Shown here in pieces: positions 43,412 through 52,070 of a DNA stretch of 64,000 nucleotides (position 1 is its first letter; every line of letters starts with the position of its first letter). The notes beneath the pieces were generated by a model. It worked only from the letters and a program-made list of their open reading frames with translations. It did no database searches and was not told where the DNA came from. Source of the DNA: WFQV01 sp964611145 (GTDB taxonomy: Bacteria; Bacteroidota; Ignavibacteria; Ignavibacteriales; Melioribacteraceae); the NCBI GenBank assembly GCA_964611145.1, contig CAZSYM010000001.1, positions 62,001 to 126,000 of the forward strand, written 5' to 3'. The position numbers were made by a program, and so were the translations under genes.

Positions 43412-45835
43412 TTATTTCATCAAAATCATCTTCTTTGTTGCAATGGAATTGCCTGCGTGTAACGTGTAAAAATAAATCCCGCTGGGCAAGCCGCTTGCAT
43501 CGAACTGCACTGTGTAATTCCCGGGCGCTTGCGCTTTCTTTACAAGTGTTGCAACTTTTTGCCCGAGTGCGTTGTACACGGTCAGCGTAACATTAACGGC
43601 AGATTGCTTTCCCGCCATGGCGGATGGCGCGGGAATCGAGTATGAAATCGTTGTCGTGGGATTAAACGGGTTCGGATAGTTTTGGGAGAGTCGGAAGGAA
43701 GGAGCCGGTGATATCTCTTTTTTTACGCCCGAAAGGGAGTAATAGAAAATAGAAATATCGTCCAAATACCAACCGTCTTCCTCTACATACTCGTCCGAAT
43801 AAAGAGCAAAGCGAAGTTTGATTTTCTTCCCTGCGAAAGGCAACAAATTTATTTCCTCGCGACTCCAGTTTTTAACGGAACCGTTGTAAACGGGCTCGCC
43901 GTTGGGTTGAAATTGTCCCGAGCCCGTCGTGGAGAGTTTCCCTCCTAACGGTATCCAATTGCTCCCATCTGTAGTAACAAGCACTTGTCCGAAATCCCAG
44001 CCCGCCTCCAAGCTGAATTTTGTCCAGAATTCGAGTCGCGGTTGAGCAATGTTTGTCAAGTCGTACCAATCGTTGGAGGTCAACAAAACTTTCGAATCCG
44101 AAAGATAGTCTCCGTTTTTACTATCGGTAAAACATGACGGGGGACTATGATAATCCGAGGTTGTAACTTCCCATTTTTTCGCCTTGTTGCTTTGTGAAAT
44201 CCACGTTCCACTGAGGGAATTACATGAATCCGTAAAAGTAAAAACAGGCAATCCAACGGTAACCGAAATTGTATCTCTGGAAATTATAACATTGTCCATT
44301 GTAGTAACGAATTCGAATTTTTGCTCGTTACCCGCTTGGACGTTGCGACCGATGGTAACGACGAAGCCTTGCGAAAGAGTGTCCTTCGTTCGGGAGGAAA
44401 GGGAATCCAAGAAGATTTCCTCTCCGGACGTGGAAATTCCTCCGCTTACGGGAGCCACGCTAAATTTAAGATTCTTAGCCACTCCCAGTCCCTTGTTCAT
44501 CACAACCGGTGTAAAAAGAACGGTATCGGCGGGGAGGAAATGGTTCTGGGAAATAAAGTAGTTTTTCAAGGAAACGTAACCACCCGCAACCCATGCGACG
44601 TAGAGATTCGGATAAAGGTTTTCCTGGGCAAGGGGATATATCCTTTCTTTCGGAGGCCAGAATCCGTCCGAACCATTACCGACTTCTATTGTCATGGAAA
44701 TTATCTTGTTCTTCTCCATCTGTTCGCCATACATGTAGTCATCCGCATCGCCGTTTACTCCGTAAATTATATCTTCGGAAATTCCATATACGTAATGATT
44801 GTAACGAGTCATATCCGCTCCGAAGTCACGGTAAATCAACGAATCCGGAGTTTCCTTGGGTATATATCCCCACGGAAAAATCACGAGGTCGCTATAGGTG
44901 TGGAAATTTATCGCTGTCATGAAATGGTGAGAAATACAGAATTGGCGAATGGCTTCGGTCTCGGGCTCGGAAAAAGGAGCTGTACCCCGATAGGTCTGGT
45001 CGGAGGGATCGTTGCTCGAACCGATATCGTCGTAGCCCCATTTGTAACCGTAATTCCTGTTCAAATCCACGCCGTAAATACCGTTGCCGTTGTCCCTACG
45101 GTTCTTTCTCCACATTCCTCCGCCATTGGGAGCTATAGTGTGGTTGTATTCGTAACCGTCGGGATTGAAGACAGGTACGAAATAAAGCTCTCTGTTGTTT
45201 ACCAGGTATGTTACCTGCGGGTCCTTGCCGTAATTTTCCAAAAGGTAATACATATAATAAAGGAGCGTCATCATAGCCTGCGGCTCACGAGCATGAATCA
45301 AGGCGTTGTAGAAAACTTCGGGTTCGTCCTCGTCAATATTCGGGTTGTCCGAAATCTTTACCATCCAAATATCACGCCCTTCAATCGACTTACCCAAAGA
45401 AACCTTTTGCGTGATTATATTGGGATAATTCATGTACATAGTATCGAGCTTTCCCACCACTTCGTCTAACGTTAAGAATCCCGCCATTGAGCCGTAACTG
45501 AAGCCTTTTACTCCAAATTTCTCTTTGCTTTTCCGCATCTGTTCTTTGATAATTCCCTCCTTGGGCGCGGGACGACTTTCGAAATACTTCTGCCAGTCTT
45601 CAATTAAAACCTTGTAACGAAAGTTTCCTCTTTTGATTTTCGAAAATTGTTTCTCGTTTACGAAAAGAGTTAGAGATTTATCCTTTTTATCCAAATACCC
45701 TCTGTCCAAATCCCTAACCGCTTTATAAAGCGAAGAAATTTCTTTCGGGTTATCAAAATAAACTTTGATTTTCTTGTAAGTTTGCGCGTTTAACGTAACG
45801 CATAAAAGTCCCATAATCAATAGAAATTTTTTCAT
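43412..45835 (-). CDS. Secreted M14 zinc carboxypeptidase with T9SS sorting domain
   Basis: This 807-residue protein has a signal peptide (1-18, ending TLNAQ) and a propeptide-like region to about residue 110. The M14 domain (about 115-440) has zinc ligands His181 and Glu184 in HAREPQ and His312 in NFHTYSD, with catalytic Glu384 in MTIEVGNGSD. A beta-sandwich resembling the immune-inhibitor-A/MAM-like module follows (about 540-700, with GWYLDDI). The C-terminus is a type A T9SS domain with NYPNPFNPTTTISYS and GIYFYTLHAG, so it should be exported and anchored or released. Between the two strands of this domain is an extra APSAMAGKQ segment encoded by a DNA palindrome. GGAGAG precedes the ATG. 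It would release C-terminal residues from peptides. Confidence 0.95.
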   Translation of the reverse strand: MKKFLLIMGLLCVTLNAQTYKKIKVYFDNPKEISSLYKAVRDLDRGYLDKKDKSLTLFVNEKQFSKIKRGNFRYKVLIEDWQKYFESRPAPKEGIIKEQMRKSKEKFGVKGFSYGSMAGFLTLDEVVGKLDTMYMNYPNIITQKVSLGKSIEGRDIWMVKISDNPNIDEDEPEVFYNALIHAREPQAMMTLLYYMYYLLENYGKDPQVTYLVNNRELYFVPVFNPDGYEYNHTIAPNGGGMWRKNRRDNGNGIYGVDLNRNYGYKWGYDDIGSSNDPSDQTYRGTAPFSEPETEAIRQFCISHHFMTAINFHTYSDLVIFPWGYIPKETPDSLIYRDFGADMTRYNHYVYGISEDIIYGVNGDADDYMYGEQMEKNKIISMTIEVGNGSDGFWPPKERIYPLAQENLYPNLYVAWVAGGYVSLKNYFISQNHFLPADTVLFTPVVMNKGLGVAKNLKFSVAPVSGGISTSGEEIFLDSLSSRTKDTLSQGFVVTIGRNVQAGNEQKFEFVTTMDNVIISRDTISVTVGLPVFTFTDSCNSLSGTWISQSNKAKKWEVTTSDYHSPPSCFTDSKNGDYLSDSKVLLTSNDWYDLTNIAQPRLEFWTKFSLEAGWDFGQVLVTTDGSNWIPLGGKLSTTGSGQFQPNGEPVYNGSVKNWSREEINLLPFAGKKIKLRFALYSDEYVEEDGWYLDDISIFYYSLSGVKKEISPAPSFRLSQNYPNPFNPTTTISYSIPAPSAMAGKQSAVNVTLTVYNALGQKVATLVKKAQAPGNYTVQFDASGLPSGIYFYTLHAGNSIATKKMILMK
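43612..43623. repeat. Perfect 12-bp palindrome inside the T9SS domain coding sequence
   Basis: CCGCCATGGCGG is perfectly self-complementary and is followed by a related ATGGCGCGGG. It encodes the centre of an insertion in the sorting domain of the M14 protein. The M1 peptidase domain at the same position lacks it. Confidence 0.55.
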
Positions 45836-45980
45836 TTGTCTCTCTCCAAAAGTTAAACCTGGTTATTTTGCAAACTAAAATAAAAAAAATTTTAGAATAC
45901 TATGTGGTCTGGAGCAAAATACTCTAATTCGAAATTGTGGATATTTTTTACATCGCTTTTCAAATTCGTAACGAATTTAC

Positions 45981-45988
45981 TATTTTTG
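45981..45988 (+). promoter_or_regulatory. -7 box upstream of the TPM-domain gene
   Basis: TATTTTTG matches TAnnTTTG exactly and lies 22 bases before the ATG. The -33 TTG is only approximate (TTT, 20 bases upstream). The following TTGAGAACAAAA resembles the sequence after the -7 box of the lon-like gene. Confidence 0.4.
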
Positions 45989-46010
45989 TTGAGAACAAAA
46001 CGGTACGGAA

Positions 46011-46466
46011 ATGAAAAACAAAATAATATACCATTACTTTGACGACGACGATTTTCTAAAGATAAGCAAAGCAATAAAGGAAGCGGAAAAGCATACGGCG
46101 GGAGAAATACGTGTAAGCATTAAAGAAAAACCTACTTTCCCTTTCGGGAAAGCTGACATCCGAAAAATGGCGGAAAAAGAATTCGTTAAACTCGGTATGG
46201 GAAAAACCAGAGATAAAACGGGGATATTGATTTTCTTGGTGCTTGGGCTTCGTAGTTTTTATATCCTCGCGGATTCTGGAATACATAAAAAAGTAGGACA
46301 GGAAGTTTGGGACGGCGTGCGCGATGAAATCCAATCCAAGTTCCGAGAAGGAAAATTCACCGATGGCATTATTTGGGGCGTTCAAAAAATCGGGGATATC
46401 CTCGCAGAACATTTTCCGATTAAGCCCGACGACGTAAACGAGCTTTCCAACGAAGTGGCTTTCTAA
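46011..46466 (+). CDS. TPM-domain (DUF477) protein
   Basis: This 151-residue protein without signal peptide is a single TPM domain. The beginning, DFLKISKAIKEAEKHTAGEIRVSIK, the RDKTGILIFLVLGLRSFYILADSGIH core and FREGKFTDGIIWGVQKIGDILAEHFP at the end are characteristic. Family members occur as membrane-linked domains or soluble proteins, and phosphatase activity was proposed for a plant homologue. It is followed 8 bases later by a membrane phosphoesterase gene, so the two are likely co-expressed. Confidence 0.88.
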   Translation: MKNKIIYHYFDDDDFLKISKAIKEAEKHTAGEIRVSIKEKPTFPFGKADIRKMAEKEFVKLGMGKTRDKTGILIFLVLGLRSFYILADSGIHKKVGQEVWDGVRDEIQSKFREGKFTDGIIWGVQKIGDILAEHFPIKPDDVNELSNEVAF

Positions 46467-46474
46467 AATTCGAA

Positions 46475-47686
46475 ATGAAATATCTTTTGCTTTTCGGGTC
46501 GCTTTCCATTATTATCTTTTACGGCTTGGCGGAATATTTCTATTATTCTAACGTCTCGCGCTATTTGGCAAAGCGGTGGAAAAAATATTTTCGCTTTCTG
46601 ATTTTTTACCTCAACATTTATCCCGCTGTTTTTCTGCTTTATTTTGTAATATCACGCTTATTCATAGAATCCGTTTCGTTTGACTTCCCGAAAAACCTTC
46701 TCCTGGATTGGCTTTTTGTTTATCCTTCTTGGACATTTTTAATCATCGTCGTACAAACGGATTTAGCACTGATATTATTAGCTTTCATTAAACTCTGTCT
46801 GAAGATTGTCAATAAATTCGGGAATGCGACAAGTCTTTTATACAACAAAATTCGTCTTGCTGTCGTTTTCATTTTTCTCATCTATGTTCCGCTCGGAATA
46901 ATTCGCGATGCCAATTCCATTCAAACCACAAAAATAAAAGTCGTGAAAAAATCCCTTCCCTCCGTTCTCGACGGATTCAAAATAGTCTTTATATCGGATA
47001 TTCATGCCGGGTATTACACGGGACGAAAGAAAATGGAAAATTTGATTTCGCGGGTGAATGAGCTAAAGCCCGATTTAATATTGATTGGCGGGGATTTTAT
47101 TACGGTTGGAAACAAATACATTGAACTTGCGGCGGAAGAAATATCCCGATTAAAAAGCGAATACGGTGTTTATTCATGTATTGGAGATCATGAAAATTGG
47201 GCTTACGGAAAGAACTACTCCTTAAGCGTTCGTGAAATCAGAAAAGCCTTTGCGGAAAAAGGGATTGAAATACTTGACAACGAAAATATTTTGCTCCCCA
47301 TCGACTCGGCGGAAATAGAGATTACTTTTGCTACGAATAATTACGTGCAAAGAATTTCGAAAAGCACGCTTGCTTCCCTTGTCGATAGTTCGCTTCACGA
47401 CTTCAAAATTTTCCTCACGCATCAACCGAGGGAAAAGTTAATCGAAGCGGCGGCAGAGAACAATTATGACATTTATCTTTGCGGACACACTCACGGAGGG
47501 CAATTGGTTTTCCTTTTCCCCTTCAAAAATCTTTCGCTTTCCATGTTAGAGGACAGACATGTTCGCGGAGCTTTCGAGGAAAAAGGTTTGCTCGTCTATG
47601 TAAACCGCGGCTTCGGAACGTCCATCGTTCCGCTGCGTTATAACTCCACACCGGAAATAACCCTTTTTACTCTAAAAAAAGAGTAG
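46475..47686 (+). CDS. Membrane-anchored metallophosphoesterase (YaeI/YkuE-like)
   Basis: This 403-residue protein has an N-terminal membrane region of about four hydrophobic helices (residues 1-145) and a calcineurin-like phosphoesterase domain (about 160-400). The metal-binding motifs are complete: FISDIHAGYY, LIGGDFITVG, IGDHENW (usually GNHE, with Asp for Asn here) and LCGHTHGGQL. The YaeI/YkuE group includes enzymes of membrane lipid metabolism, but the substrate cannot be told here. The catalytic GNHE-to-GDHE change is the only oddity and it occurs in some active relatives. It follows the TPM-domain gene by 8 bases and precedes lgt. Confidence 0.9.
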   Translation: MKYLLLFGSLSIIIFYGLAEYFYYSNVSRYLAKRWKKYFRFLIFYLNIYPAVFLLYFVISRLFIESVSFDFPKNLLLDWLFVYPSWTFLIIVVQTDLALILLAFIKLCLKIVNKFGNATSLLYNKIRLAVVFIFLIYVPLGIIRDANSIQTTKIKVVKKSLPSVLDGFKIVFISDIHAGYYTGRKKMENLISRVNELKPDLILIGGDFITVGNKYIELAAEEISRLKSEYGVYSCIGDHENWAYGKNYSLSVREIRKAFAEKGIEILDNENILLPIDSAEIEITFATNNYVQRISKSTLASLVDSSLHDFKIFLTHQPREKLIEAAAENNYDIYLCGHTHGGQLVFLFPFKNLSLSMLEDRHVRGAFEEKGLLVYVNRGFGTSIVPLRYNSTPEITLFTLKKE

Positions 47687-47752
47687 TATAACCATGTAGT
47701 ATCACCTCTTTTTGCATGCCGACCATAATTAGCGAAATACCGCAGTATTATT

Positions 47753-47760
47753 TAAATTTG
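47753..47760 (+). promoter_or_regulatory. -7 box upstream of lgt
   Basis: TAAATTTG is an exact TAnnTTTG match 34 bases before the lgt ATG. No convincing TTG stands at the right distance; TTA lies 21 bases upstream. This is weak evidence on its own. Confidence 0.35.
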
Positions 47761-47794
47761 ATTTTTGATTTTAAAGGAGAAAAATCGAGCGAAC

Positions 47795-48583
47795 ATGATA
47801 AAGTGGAATGTAAATCCGGAGTTGTTTCACATAGGACCTTTTCATATACGGTGGTACGGGGTTTTCTTTGCAACGGCGTTTATCATAGGTTATGAAATAT
47901 TTCGCCGAATCTACAAAGCGGAAGGAAAGAAAGAGGACGACCTGAACGATCTGCTCTGGTACATGATATTGGGAACAGTAATAGGAGCAAGGCTGGGACA
48001 TTGCTTGTTTTATAACCCGGAATATTATCTGGGAAATCCTCTGGAGATTTTAAAAATTTGGAAAGGCGGACTTGCAAGCCACGGAGCAGGAATAGGAATA
48101 CTGACGGCAATTTGGCTATACTCTCGCAAAAAGCCTGATCAGTCTTTCCTATGGGTAATGGATAGAATTGTAATCACCGTTGCGCTCGCCGGTTTCTTTA
48201 TAAGAATGGGAAATCTTTTCAACTCCGAAATTTTTGGGAAACCGACCCACCTCCCCTGGAGCTTCGTTTTCGTCAGAGTGGACGATATTCCTCGTCATCC
48301 CACGCAGATTTACGAGGCGTTGGCATATCTACTAATTTTCTTTTATCTGTTTTATCTCTACAAAAAGTACGGCTCGGATTTGAGCGACGGTTTTCTTTTC
48401 GGGCTTTTTCTCGTTCTCGTCTTTACATTCAGATTCCTTGTGGAATTTTTAAAAGCGCCTCAGGAACTTTGGGAGCGTTCCCTACCGTTGGACATGGGGC
48501 AAATTTTGAGCATCCCCTTTGTGCTTGCGGGCATTTGGCTTTTGTGGCGAACGGGATTCAAACCCACCGATAACGAAAAATAA
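47795..48583 (+). CDS. lgt: Prolipoprotein diacylglyceryl transferase
   Basis: This 262-residue inner-membrane enzyme transfers diacylglycerol from phosphatidylglycerol to the lipobox Cys of prolipoproteins. It has about seven hydrophobic segments. Conserved residues: HIRWYGVFF near the start, GARLGHCLFYNPEYY, ASHGAGIG with the essential His, the Lgt signature FIRMGNLFNSEIFG and PRHPTQIYEAL. ATG 47795 is chosen for homology; an upstream TTG would add 10 residues. AGGAG lies about 14 bases upstream. Its clients in this window include the MltF-like protein and the amidohydrolase. A gene of unknown function starts 11 bases after its stop. Confidence 0.97.
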   Translation: MIKWNVNPELFHIGPFHIRWYGVFFATAFIIGYEIFRRIYKAEGKKEDDLNDLLWYMILGTVIGARLGHCLFYNPEYYLGNPLEILKIWKGGLASHGAGIGILTAIWLYSRKKPDQSFLWVMDRIVITVALAGFFIRMGNLFNSEIFGKPTHLPWSFVFVRVDDIPRHPTQIYEALAYLLIFFYLFYLYKKYGSDLSDGFLFGLFLVLVFTFRFLVEFLKAPQELWERSLPLDMGQILSIPFVLAGIWLLWRTGFKPTDNEK

Positions 48584-48594
48584 TTTTGAGACGC

Positions 48595-49023
48595 ATGACA
48601 GAGAAAGAATTTGTTTCCCGGTGGATTGCAAGACTGCGACAAGAGGAGCTGAAAAAATTTCCGGAGGATTTTCTGAACGAGGAAAATCTCCGCTGGTTCA
48701 ATAATAACAGTCGGAAACTAACCCCGGGTTCGGAATTCTTCGGTAACTACGAAGTGATAGACACTTCCGGAAATCGTGTTCTTACTGTCGAAAATTTCGA
48801 GATTGCAAAATATTATTCCTATGCTTCGCGAGGAAAACCGGAGAACTTTCCCGTTCCGCTTTCTTCCGAGGCAATCGTTCGCAGCGTTAAGGAATACGAT
48901 AAATATCTTGACTCTCTTTTAAAAGAAATGGCAATGGATTTCCAAAAACATTTTACCGATTCGCAGTCTTTTAACCGTATTGCAAGCAAGATTTTCCTTT
49001 CATTAGATTTGCAAAGATTTTGA
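48595..49023 (+). CDS. Conserved-looking hypothetical protein between lgt and the RNA methyltransferase gene
   Basis: I do not recognise this 142-residue soluble protein. It is rich in Lys, Glu and Phe, has no signal peptide or membrane segment, and its predicted secondary structure is mostly helical with a short beta region around GNYEVIDTSGNRVLTVENFE. ATG 48595 is preferred over a TTG three codons earlier. The stop overlaps the TTG start of the RsmB/NOP methyltransferase gene (TTGA), so translation is probably coupled. It may be a partner of the RNA methyltransferase, which is inference from the overlap alone. Confidence 0.72.
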   Translation: MTEKEFVSRWIARLRQEELKKFPEDFLNEENLRWFNNNSRKLTPGSEFFGNYEVIDTSGNRVLTVENFEIAKYYSYASRGKPENFPVPLSSEAIVRSVKEYDKYLDSLLKEMAMDFQKHFTDSQSFNRIASKIFLSLDLQRF

Positions 49024-50450
49024 GTATTTTAGGAGAAAATATCGCCTCTTATCTCCGAGAACATTTCGGAGAAAATTTTCTACGGCATTACGAGGAATAC
49101 GTAACGAGCCGTCCCGTTTATTATTTGCGCTTCAGCAGAGGAATCGATAAAGAGCGGTTAATCGAAAGACTTTCGAAATACGGAATAGAACTACGCCAAG
49201 TGCCAATGCTCCCTTTCGCTTACGCCGTTGTCAAGGGGGAAGAAAACATAGGCAAAACGATGGAGTTTGCCTTAGGCAAATATTACATTCAAAGCCTTTC
49301 GTCCATGATTCCGCCGCTTGTTTTGAATCCCTCGGAAAACGATATAACGCTCGACTTGTGCGCCGCTCCGGGTTCCAAGACCACAGAAATTTCGGAGCTC
49401 ATGAACAATAACGGCACACTCTATGCCAATGAAATCAGCGTTCCCCGACTGCGTAGCCTTGTGCACAACCTCGACAAAGTTAATGCCGTTAACGTAGGTG
49501 TGCTGAACTTCAAAGGCGAGTTGCTTTCGAAAATTTACGACCACTACTTCGATAAAATTCTTGTGGACGCTCCGTGTAGCGCGTTGGGAATTATCCAAAA
49601 AAAGGAAGAAGTCTCACGATGGTGGAGCGGAAAACAGATGGAAAAAATCGCAAACACTCAATTGAGACTTCTGATTTCCGCTATAAAAACGGCAAAAGTC
49701 GGTGGCGAAATAGTTTACTCCACATGCACGCTTACGCTGGAAGAAAACGAATTGGTTTTACAAACCGTTTTGAAAAAGTATCCCGTAGAGCTTGTTGAAA
49801 TTGACTTGCCGGTGAGTTCTCATCCCGCATTCACAAAATACGGGAACGAGTTTCTCCATCCTTCTCTTGAAAAGGCGCGCAGAATTATTCCGTGGGAAAT
49901 AAACTCGGAAGGGTTCTTCGTTGCAAAATTGAGAAAGATTGGAGCGACGGAAAGCAAAAACGGAGAAATTCCTCCGAAAGGGAAAAATGAATTTGTGAAA
50001 AAAAACGATTCCGTGTTTCGAAAATATATAGAGGAAATAAACGAGCACTTCGGTTTCGAAGGCGGAGAGTTAGAGCGTTTTAATTATATTCTGAAGGGCA
50101 AGAATATTTTTTATATAAACAAAAGCTGGAAAGCCCCGTCATTAGGGGTGTTTAATAGAGTCGGGACAAAATTCGGCAATATTGACAATAGGAATTCGGC
50201 ACATCTTCATACACAATCCGCTCAATACCTGGGCAAGAAAGCCACGCGAAACATCATCTATCTCGAGAGTGCGGAGGAACTTAAAACTTACCTCGACGGG
50301 GGAACAATCAAAAGTATAAAACCGGAAACGGGACAGAAAATAGTGGCTTTCGAGGATTACATATTGGGAACAGCGATAGCCACAAAAGACGGATTAAAAA
50401 GTCAGTTCCCCCGCGCGCATAGAACGGGCACAATAATTTTCCCAGAATAA
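49020..50450 (+). CDS. RsmB/NOP-family RNA (cytosine-5) methyltransferase
   Basis: This 476-residue protein methylates C5 of cytosine in rRNA or tRNA with SAM. The SAM motif is LDLCAAPGSKTTE. Two Cys residues define the mechanism: DAPCSALG (motif IV, release Cys) and YSTCTLTLEENE (motif VI, nucleophile). The N-terminal region (1-90) looks like the RNA-binding part of the family, and the C-terminal 150 residues resemble the RsmF-type extension. The start is a TTG at 49020 overlapping the previous stop; the next in-frame ATG would remove most of the N-terminal domain. The target site (16S C967, C1407 or another) cannot be assigned. It converges with the GlmU-like gene. Confidence 0.93.
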   Translation: MSILGENIASYLREHFGENFLRHYEEYVTSRPVYYLRFSRGIDKERLIERLSKYGIELRQVPMLPFAYAVVKGEENIGKTMEFALGKYYIQSLSSMIPPLVLNPSENDITLDLCAAPGSKTTEISELMNNNGTLYANEISVPRLRSLVHNLDKVNAVNVGVLNFKGELLSKIYDHYFDKILVDAPCSALGIIQKKEEVSRWWSGKQMEKIANTQLRLLISAIKTAKVGGEIVYSTCTLTLEENELVLQTVLKKYPVELVEIDLPVSSHPAFTKYGNEFLHPSLEKARRIIPWEINSEGFFVAKLRKIGATESKNGEIPPKGKNEFVKKNDSVFRKYIEEINEHFGFEGGELERFNYILKGKNIFYINKSWKAPSLGVFNRVGTKFGNIDNRNSAHLHTQSAQYLGKKATRNIIYLESAEELKTYLDGGTIKSIKPETGQKIVAFEDYILGTAIATKDGLKSQFPRAHRTGTIIFPE

Positions 50451-50456
50451 AAATCG

Positions 50457-51947
50457 TTACTTAATTATCTCAACGGCTTCAACTCCTTCGGGATAAGGAG
50501 TGTAAAATCTTACGGGCATCGGTTGTCCATCCGCCCCCACTATCTTATGAACTTTCTTTTTAATCAATACGCTGTGTTCAATATAAAGGTCGTCGTCTAT
50601 AATCGAGCCGAATATGTAGCTTGTTCCTTTTACTGTTACGTTGCTTCCGATTCTGCACGGGAATTCGTCGCTACCCGTGATGTTCACACCCGATTCAATT
50701 AACGTGTAATCGCCTATTTCGAGATTGCCTTTTATAATATCGTCCCAATAAATTTCCACATTGTTTCCGATTTTCAGAGTTTGATTTTCGAAAGTGTTCA
50801 TATAAACACGGTCTCTAATTGTAACATTTTTACCGAACACAACGTTTCCATCAATGTGAGCGCGGTGATAAAGTTTTAAATTGTAGTTTATTTTTACGTT
50901 TGTTCCGACATATACCCCTTTCCCGATGTAAATATCAAGTGGTTTACCGAGTTTGTCTTTTTCCAATATTTGCTCAACTACTTCCTCTGCTATGAAAAAG
51001 TCGTCGGGATCTTCAATTTCCACAATGTTTTTTATTTTCTCATATATGAGATTCCTCGCGATGCCTTCCATTTTTTTCAAGACGGATTTATCATTGAAGC
51101 CCATTATTACGTAGCTTTTTTCGGGGCTTGTTGCTTCTACCGTCAAGCCGTGGTGATTAAAGATGGCAATTAGGTCAGTGATGTAAATCTCGTTTTGTGC
51201 ATTGTCGTTTTTTATCTCGGTAATCAGCTTTTTTAAAGGAGAAAACTTAAAAGCAAAAACGCCGGAATTATACTCACGGTTTTCCAGTAATTCTTTTTTG
51301 GTAAATGAATATTTTCTTCCGTTAAACTCTGTGATATAATTTTCATCTTCTGCCAGAGCAAGAATATCCTTATGTTCCAAAATTTCAATAACCTTTCCGA
51401 AATCCTCACCCGAATCCTTTCCCTCCACGTCGGTTTTCTTAACGCGTAATATTCTACCATAATAGTTTTTTTCCGGTTCGCCTTCATAAATACCGGTAAG
51501 CACCATCATATCTGCAGATGCTTCATGAAATCTTTGTTTGAACATGGCTACTGTTTCGGCGTCAATCAGTCCCATATCTCCCGGGAACACATAAACGGTA
51601 CCGTCGTAATCATCTCCCATTTTGGCAAGAGCTTGCATTAGTGCATGCCCTGTTCCTAATTGCTCTTTTTGATAGGCGAAAACAACATTATCTCTTTTCC
51701 CAATAGCTTGCGCGACATTTTCCGCTTTAATGCCAACTACAACCACAAGGTTTGCTTCCCCAAGTCCTTTCTCACATGCTTTAAATACACGTTCAACTGT
51801 AGGTACCCCCCAGATTTTGTGGAGCATTTTCGAGGTTTGAGACCTGATTCTTTTCCCATGCCCTGCTGCTAAAATAACAGCGGTTTCTTTTTTTGAGTAA
51901 TCGAATTTCGAAGAAAGCTCCTTTAGTATTTTTTCAACCTCTTTCAT
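50457..51947 (-). CDS. GlmU-like nucleotidyltransferase with left-handed beta-helix, acetyltransferase signature absent
   Basis: The protein has about 496 residues. The N-terminal pyrophosphorylase domain resembles GlmU: LAAGHGKRIRSQTSKMLH, KEQLGTGHAL, FPGDMGLI with the metal-binding Asp, YYGRI, EHKD, YNSGVFAF and EIYITDLI. It contains an insertion of roughly 30 residues after the EHKD motif and a 28-residue N-terminal extension. The C-terminal part is a left-handed beta-helix with hexapeptide repeats such as IGNNVEIYWDDIIKGNLEIGD. I cannot find the GlmU acetyltransferase hallmarks (the HLSYIGDA and NIGAGT type motifs). It may form a UDP-sugar without acetylating. ATG 51947 is chosen because AGGTGG precedes it. 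The enzyme would act in the cytosol on sugar-1-phosphates. Confidence 0.82.
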   Translation of the reverse strand: MKEVEKILKELSSKFDYSKKETAVILAAGHGKRIRSQTSKMLHKIWGVPTVERVFKACEKGLGEANLVVVVGIKAENVAQAIGKRDNVVFAYQKEQLGTGHALMQALAKMGDDYDGTVYVFPGDMGLIDAETVAMFKQRFHEASADMMVLTGIYEGEPEKNYYGRILRVKKTDVEGKDSGEDFGKVIEILEHKDILALAEDENYITEFNGRKYSFTKKELLENREYNSGVFAFKFSPLKKLITEIKNDNAQNEIYITDLIAIFNHHGLTVEATSPEKSYVIMGFNDKSVLKKMEGIARNLIYEKIKNIVEIEDPDDFFIAEEVVEQILEKDKLGKPLDIYIGKGVYVGTNVKINYNLKLYHRAHIDGNVVFGKNVTIRDRVYMNTFENQTLKIGNNVEIYWDDIIKGNLEIGDYTLIESGVNITGSDEFPCRIGSNVTVKGTSYIFGSIIDDDLYIEHSVLIKKKVHKIVGADGQPMPVRFYTPYPEGVEAVEIIK

Positions 51948-52070
51948 GTTGCCACCTAAATTTGTTTTCAAAAGCTATTTTCAAATTTAACAATTACTGA
52001 TTAAATTATTTTAATTGATTAAGTAAATTATGTGTTTTTTTCGGATGTTTCTTTGGGGAAAGAGATTACC

